Source: Erinaceus europaeus (lineage: Eukaryota > Chordata > Mammalia > Eulipotyphla > Erinaceidae). Taken from it: a stretch of 64,000 nucleotides of DNA. Where the stretch lies: contig NC_080171.1 of the NCBI RefSeq assembly GCF_950295315.1, positions 113,280,093 to 113,344,092 of the forward strand, given 5' to 3'. Of this stretch, positions 41,450-51,924 are shown piece after piece (position 1 is the first letter of the stretch; the number at the start of each line of letters is the position of its first letter). The notes beneath the pieces were generated by a model that searched no databases, was not told the DNA's origin, and worked only from the letters and a program-made list of their open reading frames with translations. Both the position numbers and the translations under genes were made by a program.

Positions 41450-42190
41450 TGTTTCGGTACTCTTGTGCCATACAATTCACCCGTTCAGAGTACATAATTC
41501 AGTATCATTTTCTATATTCATCACCATGATCTATTTTTACATAATTTTCACCCCATCCTTTTTTTTTAATTTAAAATTTTTTTCCATCCTTCTTAAAATA
41601 TTTTTTTAATCTCTTTTAAAGTATTTTTATTTATTTATTTTTGAGAGAAATGCAGAGAGAGAGAGAGACACAGAAACACCAGAGCACTGCTCAGCTCTGG
41701 CTTATGGTGGTGCGGGGATGGGGGGAGATTGGAACTGGGACTTCAGAGCCTCAGGCATTGAGAATTTCTCTGCATAACCATTATGCTATCTGCTCCCACC
41801 CTTTACAATCTTTTTATGTGTTCTCCCATCCAATACCTAACTCAATTTTAGACACATTTTGACATTTCCATGAGCAATATGGGAGGGTCTCAACTTCTAC
41901 ACACTCTTGCTATCATTTATAACATCTGTCTTTAAATACATATGACCTAGTTTTTGTGAGTACAATTATATTTCATTGAGACTTTTACTTGACTTTTCCC
42001 AGTGACGAACGATGCCGAAAATCACTTCATGGGCCTGTTTGTCATCTGTACCTTTTTGGAGAAAGGTCCATTCAGTTCCTGTGTCAGTTTGAAAAATCTT
42101 ATACATATGTTTCAGATTGCTTTTCTTATTGGGTTGCTTGAGTTCTTTAGATTTTCTAGATCCAAGGTTTTTTTTTGGTTTGTTTGTTTT
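41450..42190 (-). mobile_element. Ancient L1 3' region
   Basis: Reversed L1-like blocks at about 41480-41560, 41800-41960 and 41985-42185 ('cctgtttgtcatctgtacct', 'cttattgggttgcttgagtt', the usual antisense end of ORF2). Highly diverged and interrupted by a SINE-IV. Confidence 0.6.
41635..41799 (-). mobile_element. SINE-IV
   Basis: Reversed: 'gagcactgctcagctctggc', 'aaccattatgctatctgctc'. Confidence 0.92.
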
Positions 42191-42237
42191 TGGTAGAACC
42201 AGAATCTTGCTGGTGTATAATTCCATCACTGTAGACC

Positions 42238-42431
42238 ACTTTTGTTTTTATTGGATAGAGACAATTGAAAGAGAAGGGGGAGATAAGGAAGGAGAGAGAC
42301 AGAGAGACACCTGCAGACTTACTTCATCACTCGTCAAGCTTTCCCCCTGCAGGTGGGTACCTGGGGCTTGAACCCAGGTCCTTGCACACTATAGTGTGTG
42401 CGCTTAGCCAGGTGTGCCACCACCTGGCCCC
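42238..42431 (-). mobile_element. SINE-II
   Basis: Reversed: 'tattggatagagacaattga', 'ttccccctgcaggtgggtac', head end 'ccaccacctggcccc'. Confidence 0.92.
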
Positions 42432-42444
42432 TAGATGACTTTTT

Positions 42445-42790
42445 TAATTCAGAGAGAGATATATATATATATAGAGTGTAACACCAAAACTTCCTCCACT
42501 GCCTTTGCACATCCCATGTGATCCCAGGGCTTGAAATTGGGTACATGTGTAGGACAATGCAGGCACCCCACTGAGTGAACTAGCTCTCTGGCCTAATACA
42601 AGTCACTTAGTGAAATGTATGATCTCCTGACATTTCTGACCATTCTCTGAGTTATCTTCTCATTTAATTAATTATATCATTTGCAACACAAAAATTTAAA
42701 GAAATGTCTTTTCCTATGCTGGGAACTGAACTTAGGGTCCCATATGCAAAGAATGTGCTATATCACGGAGCTATATGCCTGCTCCCCCAA
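42445..42790 (-). mobile_element. SINE-V pieces (two)
   Basis: 42445-42597 ('acttcctccactgcctttgc' to 'gaactagctctctggcc') and 42695-42787 ('gggaactgaacttagggtcc' to 'gagctatatgcctgctcccc') are reversed, diverged tRNA-like SINEs. Between them is unremarkable sequence. Confidence 0.5.
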
Positions 42791-42794
42791 ACTA

Positions 42795-43076
42795 TGATCT
42801 TATATGATGTGATTCACCTATTTTTTTTCTCTGCTGCTTCTGCTTTTACTACCTGTCTGGGAAACCATTGCCTAAAATAAGTCACAAAGATTTAATGTTA
42901 CCTTATTTTCTATAAGTTTTATAACTTAGAATTAATACCTAGGTCTATGAATAATTTTGGAGTTGATTTTTGTGTATGGCGTGGGGTAGATATACAATTG
43001 TATTTTATCACAGGTGGATATTCAATTTAAAATTTAGCATTAGTGGTTTAATATTGGTTTTCAAAGTGATAAGATT
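42795..43076 (-). mobile_element. Ancient L1 ORF2 fragment
   Basis: 'gtctgggaaaccattgccta', 'gagttgatttttgtgtatgg' and 'ggtggatattcaatttaaaa' follow the familiar antisense order of L1 ORF2. Confidence 0.65.
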
Positions 43077-43092
43077 TCAGGAGAATAATTTC

Positions 43093-43243
43093 ATTAAAAA
43101 TTTTTATTGATTGATTGATAAGAAAGATAGGAGGAGAGAGAAAGAACCAGACCACTCTGGTACATGTGCTGCTGGGGATGGAACTCAAAACCTCTTGCTT
43201 GAAAGTCCAGTGTTTTATCCACTGTGTCATCTCCTGGACTACA
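43093..43243 (-). mobile_element. SINE-III with TSD
   Basis: Reversed complete copy. 'caggagaataatttcat' (43077-43093) and 'caggagtataatttcat' (43244-43260) differ at one base. Confidence 0.93.
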
Positions 43244-43374
43244 CAGGAGTATAATTTCATATACATATATATGTGTGCACAACTGAGTAAACCTACCACA
43301 AAAGTTCCTGTAAACATTCCCCCAGACCCCATTATCCTGATTTTCACAGAGTACAAATGACAGTTTGGTCACTT

Positions 43375-44075
43375 TATTTATTTATGGCATGTTGTTTGCT
43401 TTATTTACCTATATTCCACATGAGTCAAACTATCCAGTAGTTAGTTGTTCTTTTAACTCGCTACTTATTTCACTCAGCATAACCATCTCCTAGACCATGC
43501 ATTTGTTCTGAATGATACAATACAATCTTTTAAAAAATATTTATTTATTTATTTATTTATTCCCTTCTGTTGCCTTTGATATTTCATTGATGTAGCTATT
43601 ATTGTTGTCGCCATTGTTGGATAGGACTGAGAGAAATGGAGAGAGGAGGGGAAGACAGAGAGGGGGAGAGAAAGATAGACACCTGCAGACCTGCTTCACC
43701 ACCTGTGAAGCGAACCCCCTGCAGGTGGGGAACCAGGGGCTTGAAATCCGTACACCAGTCTTTGCGCTTTGCACCACCTGCACTTAATCCGCTGCACTAC
43801 CTCCCAACTCCCAGTATAATCTTTTTAAATGGCAGACTAGTATTCCATTGAATATAGATCTCAGAACTTCTGTATCGAGTTGTCTGCCAATAGGCATTGA
43901 AGTTGCTTCCATATTTCGCCTATTGTGAACAATGCAACTATAAACACAGCGATGCATATGCTCTTTCAAAGTCATGTTTGACCAGAAATACAAGGGTTAT
44001 TTCCCCTATTGATTTATATGAGTTGGACTTTTCCATGCCATCTGTGATAGGAACTGTGACTCACTGCCTAAGACA
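43375..44075 (-). mobile_element. Ancient L1 3' region, split by a SINE-I
   Basis: 43400-43525 ('cttatttcactcagcataac') and 43813-44075 ('actagtattccattgaatat', 'attgtgaacaatgcaactat') are consecutive antisense pieces of an old L1 end. Confidence 0.65.
43533..43812 (-). mobile_element. SINE-I (short form)
   Basis: Reversed, (TTTA)n tail to head end 'ctacctcccaactccc'. A short TSD 'aatctttt' lies on both sides. Confidence 0.94.
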
Positions 44076-44109
44076 CACTGTGACCCTCTGAAGGTTCTTC
44101 ATATATCTT

Positions 44110-44298
44110 TCCTCCAATTCTAGGGCATGGACAGAGAGGGAGAAGAAAAGAGAGAGGAAGAGAGAAAAAGGAAGACAGACCAAAGCACTGCTCAGCTCTG
44201 GTTTATGGTGATTCTGGGGATGAAACTTGGGGCTTCAGAGCCTCGGGCATGAGAGCTGCTTGCATACCCACTATGCTGTCTCACAAGTCCAGCCCTGA
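44110..44298 (-). mobile_element. SINE-IV
   Basis: Reversed with a purine-rich tail part, 'gcactgctcagctctggttt' and 'ccactatgctgtctcacaag'. Confidence 0.88.
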
Positions 44299-44606
44299 TA
44301 TCTGCTGTCTTCAGAGTGACTACTTAGTGCCCAAACGGGGACTTGGGCCTAGGATATTACGTAGCATGCATGACATGAAGCCCAAGCAATTACATGTCAC
44401 ATCTTGCTATGTCTGGATTCTTGGACACCATTTACTGTCAGGTGTTGGGACTCTTGGCTCCATCAAGTCACTATTTCACTGGATGACAAACCACTTAGCA
44501 ACCTGGTGACTTCAGACAAAACAGTCATTTTTGATTGTCTACTTGTCTTTGATCATTTCTGGGGCTTCACCACTCCAGGTTGATTTTCTTTCCAGATAGA
44601 AAAAGT
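44299..44606. other. Unique sequence, nothing recognised
   Basis: Short open stretches only. Confidence 0.45.
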
Positions 44607-44608
44607 GA

Positions 44609-44800
44609 AACATGGGACCAGGTGGTGGCGCACCTAGTTGAGCGCACATGTTACAGTGCTCAAGGACCCGGGTTCGACCCCCTGGTTCCCACCTGCAGAG
44701 GGAAAGCTTTGAAAATGGTGTTTCTCTTTCTTGCTCCCTCTCTATCTCCCCTATCCTCTCAATTTCTGTGTCTATCCAATAAATAAAGATAATTTAAAAA
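44609..44800 (+). mobile_element. SINE-II
   Basis: 'ggtggcgcacctagttgagc', about 20 bp missing in the body near 44718, and 'tctatccaataaataaagat'. Confidence 0.93.
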
Positions 44801-44810
44801 GGGGGGGGGG

Positions 44811-45100
44811 GAGTCAGGCGGTAGTGCAGCGGGTTAAACGCATGTGGAGCAAAGCGCAAGGACCGGTGTTAAGGATCCCGGTTCGAGCCCCCGGCTCCCC
44901 ACCTTCAGGGGAGTTGCTTTGCAAGCAGTGAAGCAGGTCTGCAGGTGTCTGTCTTTTTCTCCCCCTCTCTGTCTTCCCTGCCTCTCTCCATTTCTCTCTG
45001 TCCTATCTAACAATGATGACAACAATAAGAATAACTACAACAACAATGAAAAACAACAAGGGCAACAAAAAGGAAAATAACTAAATAAATATTTTTTTAA
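44811..45100 (+). mobile_element. SINE-I (short form)
   Basis: It follows the preceding SINE-II tail through a G10 run. Head 'ggtagtgcagcgggttaaac', B box 'ggttcgagcccccg', A-rich end. Confidence 0.94.
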
Positions 45101-45114
45101 AATTAAACAAAAAA

Positions 45115-45568
45115 GAAGAGTGAAACAGAGAGGCAGAAAAAGAGAGGGAAAGCAACCATGACAGCAAAGCTTCCTTGAATTTATTTTGTGCAAGATTCTG
45201 AACATCAAAAGCTGGAAGATGGTTCAGTTGGGTGATCTTACTCCAAGTAGAGTTGGGCTTGCAAATTTTCTGGGGGTCGGGTGCCCCATGATGGGCTTGT
45301 CCAATAAGGTTTCTCTTATAAACCTGGCCTGTCAGCGTGGCTGAAGTATGGGGGCTGGCTAACCCCCCCCCCCCCCAACTCCTGGTCTCTTTATATAGTG
45401 TTAAGAATTCTGGAATGAAGAGAAGAGTTCAGCATTATGAGCTATCTTGGGTGTTCACACTGTACTGTGGTCACAGCCTGCTTTAGGGCCTACTCAAATG
45501 CAGAGAGGGACTCCTCTTCCCTGATGGTGATGCCACAGAACAGGTTGGAAACAGCAGATGCCTCCTTT
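45115..45568. other. Unique sequence with a C16 run
   Basis: The poly-C run is at 45371-45386. No repeat or gene recognised. Confidence 0.45.
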
Positions 45569-45580
45569 AGAAGTATAGTC

Positions 45581-46280
45581 CGTTGTTGAATATGGCCCCA
45601 GATTAAATCGATGGGGTTTACAGTTAACAATATTTATATACTTTCCTCATATTCAAGAGCTACTCTCTTCTCTGATCCAGCTTTCTAGTCCTTTTTCCAA
45701 CTATGATAGCATCTTCCCCAGACAATAACCTGGCCCACCAGCATATTAGCTGTCAGGCTCAGGCAAAAAAAACTGGTTAAGTCATGGGCCCCTTGGAATA
45801 TACCTAGAATAGACCTACTAGCTTTTTCCAAATCTTCATCTGCAATATTCTTACCTTTAGGTTCATAATTAGTCAACAATTTGTTCTATTATTTATCTTA
45901 ACTATTTTTCAGCCACCAAATTCCAGATGATACCATGATGCCAATCTGACTTCCCTGGGCTGAAGACCCTACCAATGTGTCCAGAAGCCCCGCTCCCCCA
46001 GATTCCTGCCCCACTAGGGAAAGAGAGACAGGCTGGGAGTATGGATCAACCTGCCAACACCCATGTTCAGCAGAGAAGCAACTACAGAAGCCATATCTTC
46101 CACCTTCTGCATCCCGTAATGATCCTGGGTCCATACTCCCAGAAGGATAAAGAATAGGGAAGCTTTCATGGGAGGGAATGGGATACGGAGTCCTGGAGGT
46201 GGGAATTGTGTGGAAATGTACCACTCTTATCCTATAGTCTTGTCAATATTTTCATTTTATAAATGCAAATTTAAAAAATA
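45581..46280 (+). mobile_element. 5'-truncated L1, long 3'UTR, with 12-bp TSD
   Basis: The distal 700 bp in plus orientation with an A-rich tail. 'agaagtatagtc' (45569-45580) and 'agaaatatagtc' (46281-46292) flank it with one mismatch. It belongs with the 35397-36572 copy rather than the 4008-5331 copy, judging by shared variants such as 'gataccatgatgccaa'. Confidence 0.9.
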
Positions 46281-46294
46281 AGAAATATAGTCAG

Positions 46295-46452
46295 TATGGT
46301 CCAGGAGGTTGCACAGAGCATAAAACACTGGACTCTCAAGCACGAGGTCCTAAGTTCAATCCCCAGCACCAATATACCAGAGTGATGTCTGATATCTGGT
46401 TCTCTCTCCCTTTCTCTCTCTCTCCTCCTACTCCTATTAATTAGGAAAAAAA
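46295..46452 (+). mobile_element. SINE-III
   Basis: 'ggtccaggaggttgcacaga', 'ctaagttcaatccccagcac', pyrimidine tract and A tail, directly after the L1 TSD. Confidence 0.9.
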
Positions 46453-46654
46453 AAGCACAGTTAGCCAAACTGACCTCCTCACCAGTCTCTCCTGGACATG
46501 GCATCTACCCTGGTCGGGTCAGTGACCCCAGAAATTGGCTCTAGTCTGTCATTATTGGACTGTTTAATTCCACATCAGGAATGTAGCTGTGTCTCATCAA
46601 GCATTGAGACAGAATCATCATACAGGTTTGGGCAATTTTCTCTCTCTCACACAC

Positions 46655-46840
46655 TCTCTATTTTATATTTTATTTATTTATTTATTTTTAATTACAGAGA
46701 GATACAGAAAGATACACACAGAGAGCTCTACCAGAGCACTGCTCAGCCCTGGTTTCTGATGATGAGGGGACTGAACCTAGAACTTTGGAGCCTGAGCATG
46801 AAAGTCCTTTGCATAACCACTATGCTGTCTCCTCAGACCA
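46655..46840 (-). mobile_element. SINE-IV
   Basis: Reversed: (TTTA)n, 'gcactgctcagccctggttt', 'ccactatgctgtctcctcag'. Confidence 0.92.
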
Positions 46841-46883
46841 ACAATGCTATCTTTCTTTCTTTTTTAAAGATCTGTTGATTTTT

Positions 46884-47035
46884 TTAAAAAAGATTTTATT
46901 TATTCATTAATGAGGAAGATAGGAGAGAGAGAAAGAACCAGACATCACTCTGGTATATGTGCTGCCGGGGATTGAACTCAGGATCTCTTGCTTGAGAGTC
47001 TAGTGCTTTAGCCACTGCACCACCTCCCAGACCAC
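46884..47035 (-). mobile_element. SINE-III with exact 15-bp TSD
   Basis: Reversed complete copy. 'gatctgttgattttt' lies at 46869-46883 and 47036-47050. Confidence 0.95.
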
Positions 47036-47051
47036 GATCTGTTGATTTTTA

Positions 47052-47165
47052 TGAGAGATAGGAAGGAGGAGGAAGGGGACAATGAGCAATTGAGGGAGAC
47101 CAGATCACTGACCTTGTATATGAGGTGCCAGGGTCTGAACCTTCTTCTGTCTCTAATAAGACTGC
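47052..47165 (-). mobile_element. SINE-V (diverged)
   Basis: 'gagagataggaaggaggagg' and 'aggtgccagggtctgaacct' resemble a reversed tRNA-like SINE without a clear head. Confidence 0.45.
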
Positions 47166-47238
47166 TTCCCCCCCTTCACTTTTTAATTTGTTATTAATAG
47201 TTTGTTATAAGATTGTGAGATTACATTTTATATTCCAC

Positions 47239-47663
47239 TGTCGGGCAGCCCCCCTGCTCCATCCTCCATTGCTGATACTATAGCCTACTTACATAATCAT
47301 TGTTTTGCCTGATCTATCTTCTTTCTACCTCAAGACCTGCCCTGCCTTCAGGGTATTAATTAATCCCACCAGTTAAAACCTTCGCAACAGTTTCTAAGGG
47401 AGTTTCTACCATTAGCCCACTCTTTCCTTTTCTCCACCCCCTCTCCTAGCCATTTCCTTTTCTGACTTGCCACTTAAAGTTTCTAAGATATAAAAAGTAT
47501 TGTCTCTGATCAATAAAGACACATTGCATTCCCGCTCTACCACGAGTTCCTGGTCTCTCTCCCGTGTTGCTGAGTAAGCAGAAGCCCAGGTTGGCTCTGG
47601 TCGAGTTCTCTCCAACCCAGAGAGCAAGTGCTTGGGAAGAAACACCCTCACGCTAGCCTGGCA
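47239..47663 (+). mobile_element. Solo LTR (family LTR-a), 425 bp, exact 6-bp TSD
   Basis: It begins TGTCGGGCAG and ends GCTAGCCTGGCA. 'ttccac' is repeated at 47233-47238 and 47664-47669. TATA-like 'gatataaaaag' (near 47488) and AATAAA (47512-47517) are followed by about 145 bp of U5. The reversed LTR at 51432-51753 shares 'gatcaataaag', 'tccaccccctct' and the TAGCC..GGCA end. The 6-bp TSD fits class II (ERVK-like) integration. Confidence 0.88.
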
Positions 47664-47924
47664 TTCCACACCACATCACACCTATCACCAAAGTTTGGTA
47701 TTCCCACCCACCCACTTCCCAAAGATAACCACCAGAGTTCTCACAAGTCTTAGAAAACAGTTTGCTTGCTTCTGTTTTGTTTGGATTTTCTTTCTTCCTT
47801 CCTTTCTTTTTCTTTTTTTTTTTTTGTTTTTTTTTGGCAAGTTCATGCAAATCAGTTTTCTAGATTTCACATATGAGTGAAACCATCTGGTAGTTGAAGA
47901 AGAATGCTTTTACTAATCAATTAA

Positions 47925-48090
47925 TCTATTTATCTATTGAAAAGAAACAGAAATCAAAAGAAGGGGGGAGAGAGAGAGACATGCAGCACTATATTGCTTT
48001 CTCTCTACAGGTGGGGACCAGGAGCTTGAACCTGAGTCCTTGTGCGCTGGAAGATGTGTGCTCCACTAAATATGCCACCATCTGATGCCC
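47925..48090 (-). mobile_element. SINE-II (diverged)
   Basis: Reversed: 'ctctacaggtggggaccagg', head end 'gccaccatctgatgccc'. About 20 bp of the body is missing. Confidence 0.8.
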
Positions 48091-49430
48091 AAGACTGCTT
48101 GTCATTTGACTTAGTGCTACCCTAATCCACAATGTTTCACTTTGTAGCCTTAAACTTAATCACATTGAAAGAGATTCTTTTTACCAAGTAAGTCCCATTT
48201 ACCTGCTAGTGGGTAAATCTTATCTTTTGAGGACCACCATTCAAACCAATGCATAGGTCTATGAAATCTATCCTAAAAACTGGTCACACTAAATACACTA
48301 AATGGATTTAGCAAAGTCTTAAAATGCATTTAAGAGAAATTTATTTTCAGAGCTATGTCTAAATATTGCTTGTTTGACCTTAAGCTGGTAATCCTCTGTT
48401 GGTTTAAACAGAAGTCTAAAACTAGAGTCACACTTTCTCTCCACTGAGATCATGGCACACAGGGTGCAAGTCATTCCCCTGTCAGCCCCCTCCATCCCCG
48501 CCCCCAGGAAATCTGCAAACCTGCTGGTGGTCTTGCCTGTCCTGCACACACCTGACCACCAACTTGCTAGCTATGTCAAGTCAAATCTGCCCTCCAACAA
48601 TGGGCCAACCATCCATCCTCAGGGTACTATAGACCATGCCTATGGAACTCTCCCACACCCTCCTGAATTCAGCCACCATCCCCACGCTGCCTGACACTCA
48701 TTCAGCTGGATACACTGCTCTAAGGTGTACCTGAAAGGATTAAGCTCTGGAATGTGACCCCTTCTGAAATCAAGGCCCGTGTTCCCTTGGAGATGATGCT
48801 CCCTCCCCGCCCACTATAACTGTAGCATGAAACATTCTGTATATTGTTCTTCCACCCAGTGATTCTCAGAGCATGTCTTGTTAGTGACTTGTTATGGTCA
48901 GACTTCCCGATTAAGCCAACCCATTAACTTATTTTCCAACTTCTATTCTGAGTGTTGACCTACATCTCTCCAATCAGGCTCAGGATGCAAGATGCCAGGA
49001 ATGAGTTGGAGGCTCTGAATATAGAAATAACGTTCACTAGCATGGATACCTGGTGTGCTGAGTGGAATTTTTTTTTCTTCTTTTTAGAATCTGAAACTTT
49101 AAAAAAACACATTCACCTCACTGACTCTGCATGCCTGCTGCTTAGAGAGACAGAGCACTGGTTCATCTCTGACTCGTCAGTCTGACTCTGAGCACCACCT
49201 CTGCATCTTCCAGTCCTTCCTGAACATCTGTTTCACGCATGATGCTCAGGCACTATGCTGCCTCCATCAGCCAATCATTTAACTAAGACAAGATAGACAA
49301 AATGGAAGACAGAGGGAAGATACAAAAGAAGGGTAAAGAAGGCATGTAAGGCAAGAGTCTCGGGTGAGTGGTGAGGAAGGATTACTCTGTTCTTTTCCTT
49401 TCTCTTTCTCCCTCTCTTTTAAAAAAATAT
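48091..49430. other. Longest repeat-poor stretch; no gene recognised
   Basis: About 1.3 kb with no young repeat. An 80-codon open stretch (48452-48694, plus; 'MAHRVQVIPLSAPSIPAP' start) and a 76-codon one on the minus strand (48319-48549) have no domain I know. About 49110-49270 may be a decayed SINE. Confidence 0.45.
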
Positions 49431-49434
49431 ATAT

Positions 49435-49565
49435 TTTTATTTACTTGAATGAGAGAGATACAGAGAAAGGTACAGAGAAAGACCAGAGGACTGCTCAGGC
49501 TCTGGCTTGTGGTAGTGCTAGGGATTGATTTTGGGACCTCAGGGCTTCAGGCATGAATGTCTTTT
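49435..49565 (-). mobile_element. SINE-IV, first part, split at a reused target site
   Basis: Reversed: 'ggactgctcaggctctggct', 'cagggcttcaggcatgaatg'. It resumes at 51043-51090 with 'aataactgttataatac' and 'ctcatcagccc'. Confidence 0.85.
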
Positions 49566-49872
49566 TTTTTTTTTTTTTTGATGTATTTTCTTAATATTTA
49601 TTTATTCCCTTTTTGTTGCCCTGGTTGTTTTTTATTGAAGTTATTCCTGTTGTTATTGATGTCATCATTGTTGGATAGGACAGAGAGAAATGGAGAGAGG
49701 AGGGGAAGACGGGGGGGGGGGGAGAGAAAGACAGACACCTGCAGACCTGCTTCACCGCTTGTGAAGTGACTCCCCTGCAGGTGGGGAGCCGGGGGCTCAA
49801 ACCAGGATCCTTAAGCTGGTTCTTGCACTTTGCGCCACATGCGCTTAACTCGCTGCGCTACCGCCGACTCCC
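49566..49872 (-). mobile_element. SINE-I
   Basis: Reversed with a T18 tail, 'gacagagagaaatggagaga', a G11 run inside the body and head end 'taccgccgactccc'. The left target copy is 'catgaatgtctttt' (49552-49565). Confidence 0.93.
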
Positions 49873-50170
49873 TTTAATGTATTTTTATATGTATTTATTT
49901 ACTTATTCCCTTTTGTTGCCCTTGTTGTTTTATTGTTGTAGTTATTATTGTTGTTGTTATTGATGTCATCATTGTTGGATAGGACAGAGAGAAATGGAGA
50001 GAGGAGGGGAAGACAGAGGGGGAGAGAAAGACAGACACCTGCAGACCTGCTTCACCGCCTGTGAAGTGACTCCCCTGCAGGTGGGGAGCTGGGGGTTTGA
50101 ACTGGGATCCTTACTTTTGTCCTTGTGCTTTGTGTCACCTGCACTTAACACACTGTGCTACTGCCCGACT
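49873..50170 (-). mobile_element. SINE-I
   Basis: A second reversed copy in tandem, (TTTA)n tail to head end 'actgcccgactccca'. The copies differ enough to be separate insertions. Confidence 0.93.
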
Positions 50171-50209
50171 CCCATGTATGTGGTGACGCCATATGCCCTG
50201 ACACAGTGC

Positions 50210-50217
50210 TGACGTCA
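50210..50217. promoter_or_regulatory. Consensus CRE palindrome in LTR-b
   Basis: TGACGTCA, the full CREB/ATF site, in the 5' part of the LTR. Confidence 0.65.
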
Positions 50218-50253
50218 GCCTTGGCGACAGGAGGCTGACAGTGTGCAGTGGTC

Positions 50254-50265
50254 TGCGCAGGCGCA
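50254..50265. promoter_or_regulatory. NRF1-type site in LTR-b
   Basis: TGCGCAGGCGCA matches the palindromic NRF1 consensus, 36 bp downstream of the CRE. Confidence 0.65.
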
Positions 50266-50742
50266 TGGACTGTAGGTGAATCCAGACTGCTGGTGTGCAA
50301 AGCATTGTGGGTAGGCTGAACAGACTTAAAAGGACAGCAGCCGGAACTCTGGGCTCTTTGGCTGCGGCTCCTTCTCCTGGTCAGATGCCTCTCAGCAGAG
50401 GTGCCCCAGGCATCCATCCACCATGTCTACTTCTCCTGGGAACTGAACACGTGTGACTCTGCTAGCTGGTAAACTTTTAGACTCCTCTACAGCCATGAGC
50501 AACCTTTACCAGAGCTTATAATTGTTTATCTTATGGGACTAAACTTTGATAACCATATTCAGACTTTATAGACCTAGTGTACGCTTAACCCTTGATGATA
50601 CGTGCTTATTTTGCCTTTTACCTGTTTCACCCTAATACACCGTGTATTGATTAAACCAGTTCCCAGCTCCCGCAGTGAATCCTTCTATGCGTGCATGCAG
50701 CGGCCCCAACACCCACACCAATTTTTAAGTTAATTTACAAAA

Positions 50743-51056
50743 CATGACTGTCTTTTTTTTATTTCTTTACTGGGGAATTAATGTTTTACATTCAACAGTA
50801 AATACAATAGCTTGTACATGCATAACATTTCCTCAGTTTCCCATATAACAATACAACCCCCACTAGGTCCTCTGTCATCCTTCTTGGACCTGTATTCTCT
50901 CCACCCACCCACCCCCACCCCAGAGTCTTTTACTTTGGTTCGATACGCCAATTCCATTTCAGGTTCTATTTGTGTTTTTTTTTTTTTTTTTTTCTGATCT
51001 TGTTTTTCAACTTCTGCCTGAGAGTGAGATCATCCCATATCCCATGAATGTCTTTT
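50743..51056 (-). mobile_element. 5'-truncated L1 3' end with TSD (short-3'UTR type)
   Basis: Reversed L1 end 50757-51042, much like copies A and B ('ctttactggggaattaatgt', a T20 run near 50975, 'cttctgcctgagagtgagat'). Flanks: 'catgactgtctttt' (50743-50756) and 'catgaatgtctttt' (51043-51056). Confidence 0.9.
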
Positions 51057-51097
51057 AAATAACTGTTATAATACTGTCTCATCAGCCCCATCTTTTC

Positions 51098-51155
51098 CTT
51101 TCTCTTTCTTTCTCCTCCTCCTTCCTCTTCTTCCTCTCCTCCTTCTCCTTTTTTT
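51098..51155 (+). repeat. (CTT/CCT)n pyrimidine microsatellite
   Basis: Pyrimidine-only tract leading into a reversed SINE-I. Confidence 0.88.
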
Positions 51156-51411
51156 TTTTTTGCCCTTGTTTATTGTCTTTGTTACTATTGCTGTCATTGT
51201 TGTTGGATAGGACAGAGAGGAAATCGAGAGAGGAGGGGAAGACAGAGAGGGAGAGGGAAAGATAGACACCTGCAGACCTGCTTCACTACCTGTAAAGTGA
51301 CTCCCCCCCCCCACAGGTGGAGAGTTGGAGGCTCGAACTGGAACCCTGATGCTGGTCCATGCACTTTCCACTATGTGCGCTTAACCTTCTGCGCCACCAC
51401 CCGGCTCCCCA
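51156..51411 (-). mobile_element. SINE-I
   Basis: Reversed, truncated tail ('tttgcccttgtttattgtct') to head end 'caccacccggctcccc'. Confidence 0.92.
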
Positions 51412-51431
51412 TCCTCCTTCTTCTTAAAGGG

Positions 51432-51753
51432 TGCCGGGCTAGCGCCGTGGAGAGAGAGACTCTGGAACACTTGGCTGAGTGGGAACACAATGCAAATTCT
51501 TTATTGATCAGAGAAACGCATTTATATCTTTTGAAATGGAAGTGGCTGGTCAGAAAAGGAAATGGCTACGAGAGGGGGTGGAGAGAAAAAAAGAGCTCGA
51601 ATGTAGCAAGCTTCCATAGCAGCTGTTTCTCGAAGGTTCTAACCAGTGGGGATTAAACCAATACCCTGCAGGCAGGGCGGGTCTCAGGCAACACTATGAT
51701 TATGTAAATAGACCACAGCGTTAAGCAATGCAGGGGACCTGGCTTGACCCACA
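51432..51753 (-). mobile_element. Solo LTR (family LTR-a), reversed, 322 bp
   Basis: Plus-strand ends TGCCGGGCTAGC and TTGACCCACA. The 6-bp flanks 'aaaggg' (51426-51431) and 'aaagga' (51754-51759) match in five positions. Reverse AATAAA lies near 51503 and a TATA-like 'atataaatg' near 51525. Same family as 47239-47663 but shorter and diverged. Confidence 0.82.
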
Positions 51754-51759
51754 AAAGGA

Positions 51760-51897
51760 TTTATTTCTTAATAAAAGGGAGAGGAGGAGAGAGAGAAAGA
51801 AGCAGACATCACTGGTGCATGTGCTGCCAGGGATTGAACTCAGGACCTCATGCTTCAGAGTCCAATCCTTTATCCACGGCGCCATCTCTCGGACCAG
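51760..51897 (-). mobile_element. SINE-III
   Basis: Reversed: 'ttaataaaagggagaggagg', 'gggattgaactcaggacctc', head end 'gccatctctcggacc'. Confidence 0.88.
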
Positions 51898-51924
51898 TCT
51901 TTCCTTTTTCATTTATTTGTTTAT

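Larger units (their letters stand above)
50175..50711 (+). mobile_element. Solo LTR (family LTR-b), 537 bp, 4-bp TSD
   Basis: It begins TGTATGTGGTGACG and ends GGCCCCAACA. 'ccca' flanks it on both sides (50171-50174 and 50712-50715). A 4-bp TSD fits class I ERVs. The U3 is CpG-rich with a CRE palindrome and an NRF1-type site. An ATTAAA-like polyadenylation signal occurs at 50650-50655. No internal genes. Confidence 0.7.

Noticed and set aside
48452..48694. 80-codon plus-strand frame in repeat-poor DNA
   Set aside because: Proline-rich, no domain recognised, no promoter or splice evidence; too short to claim.
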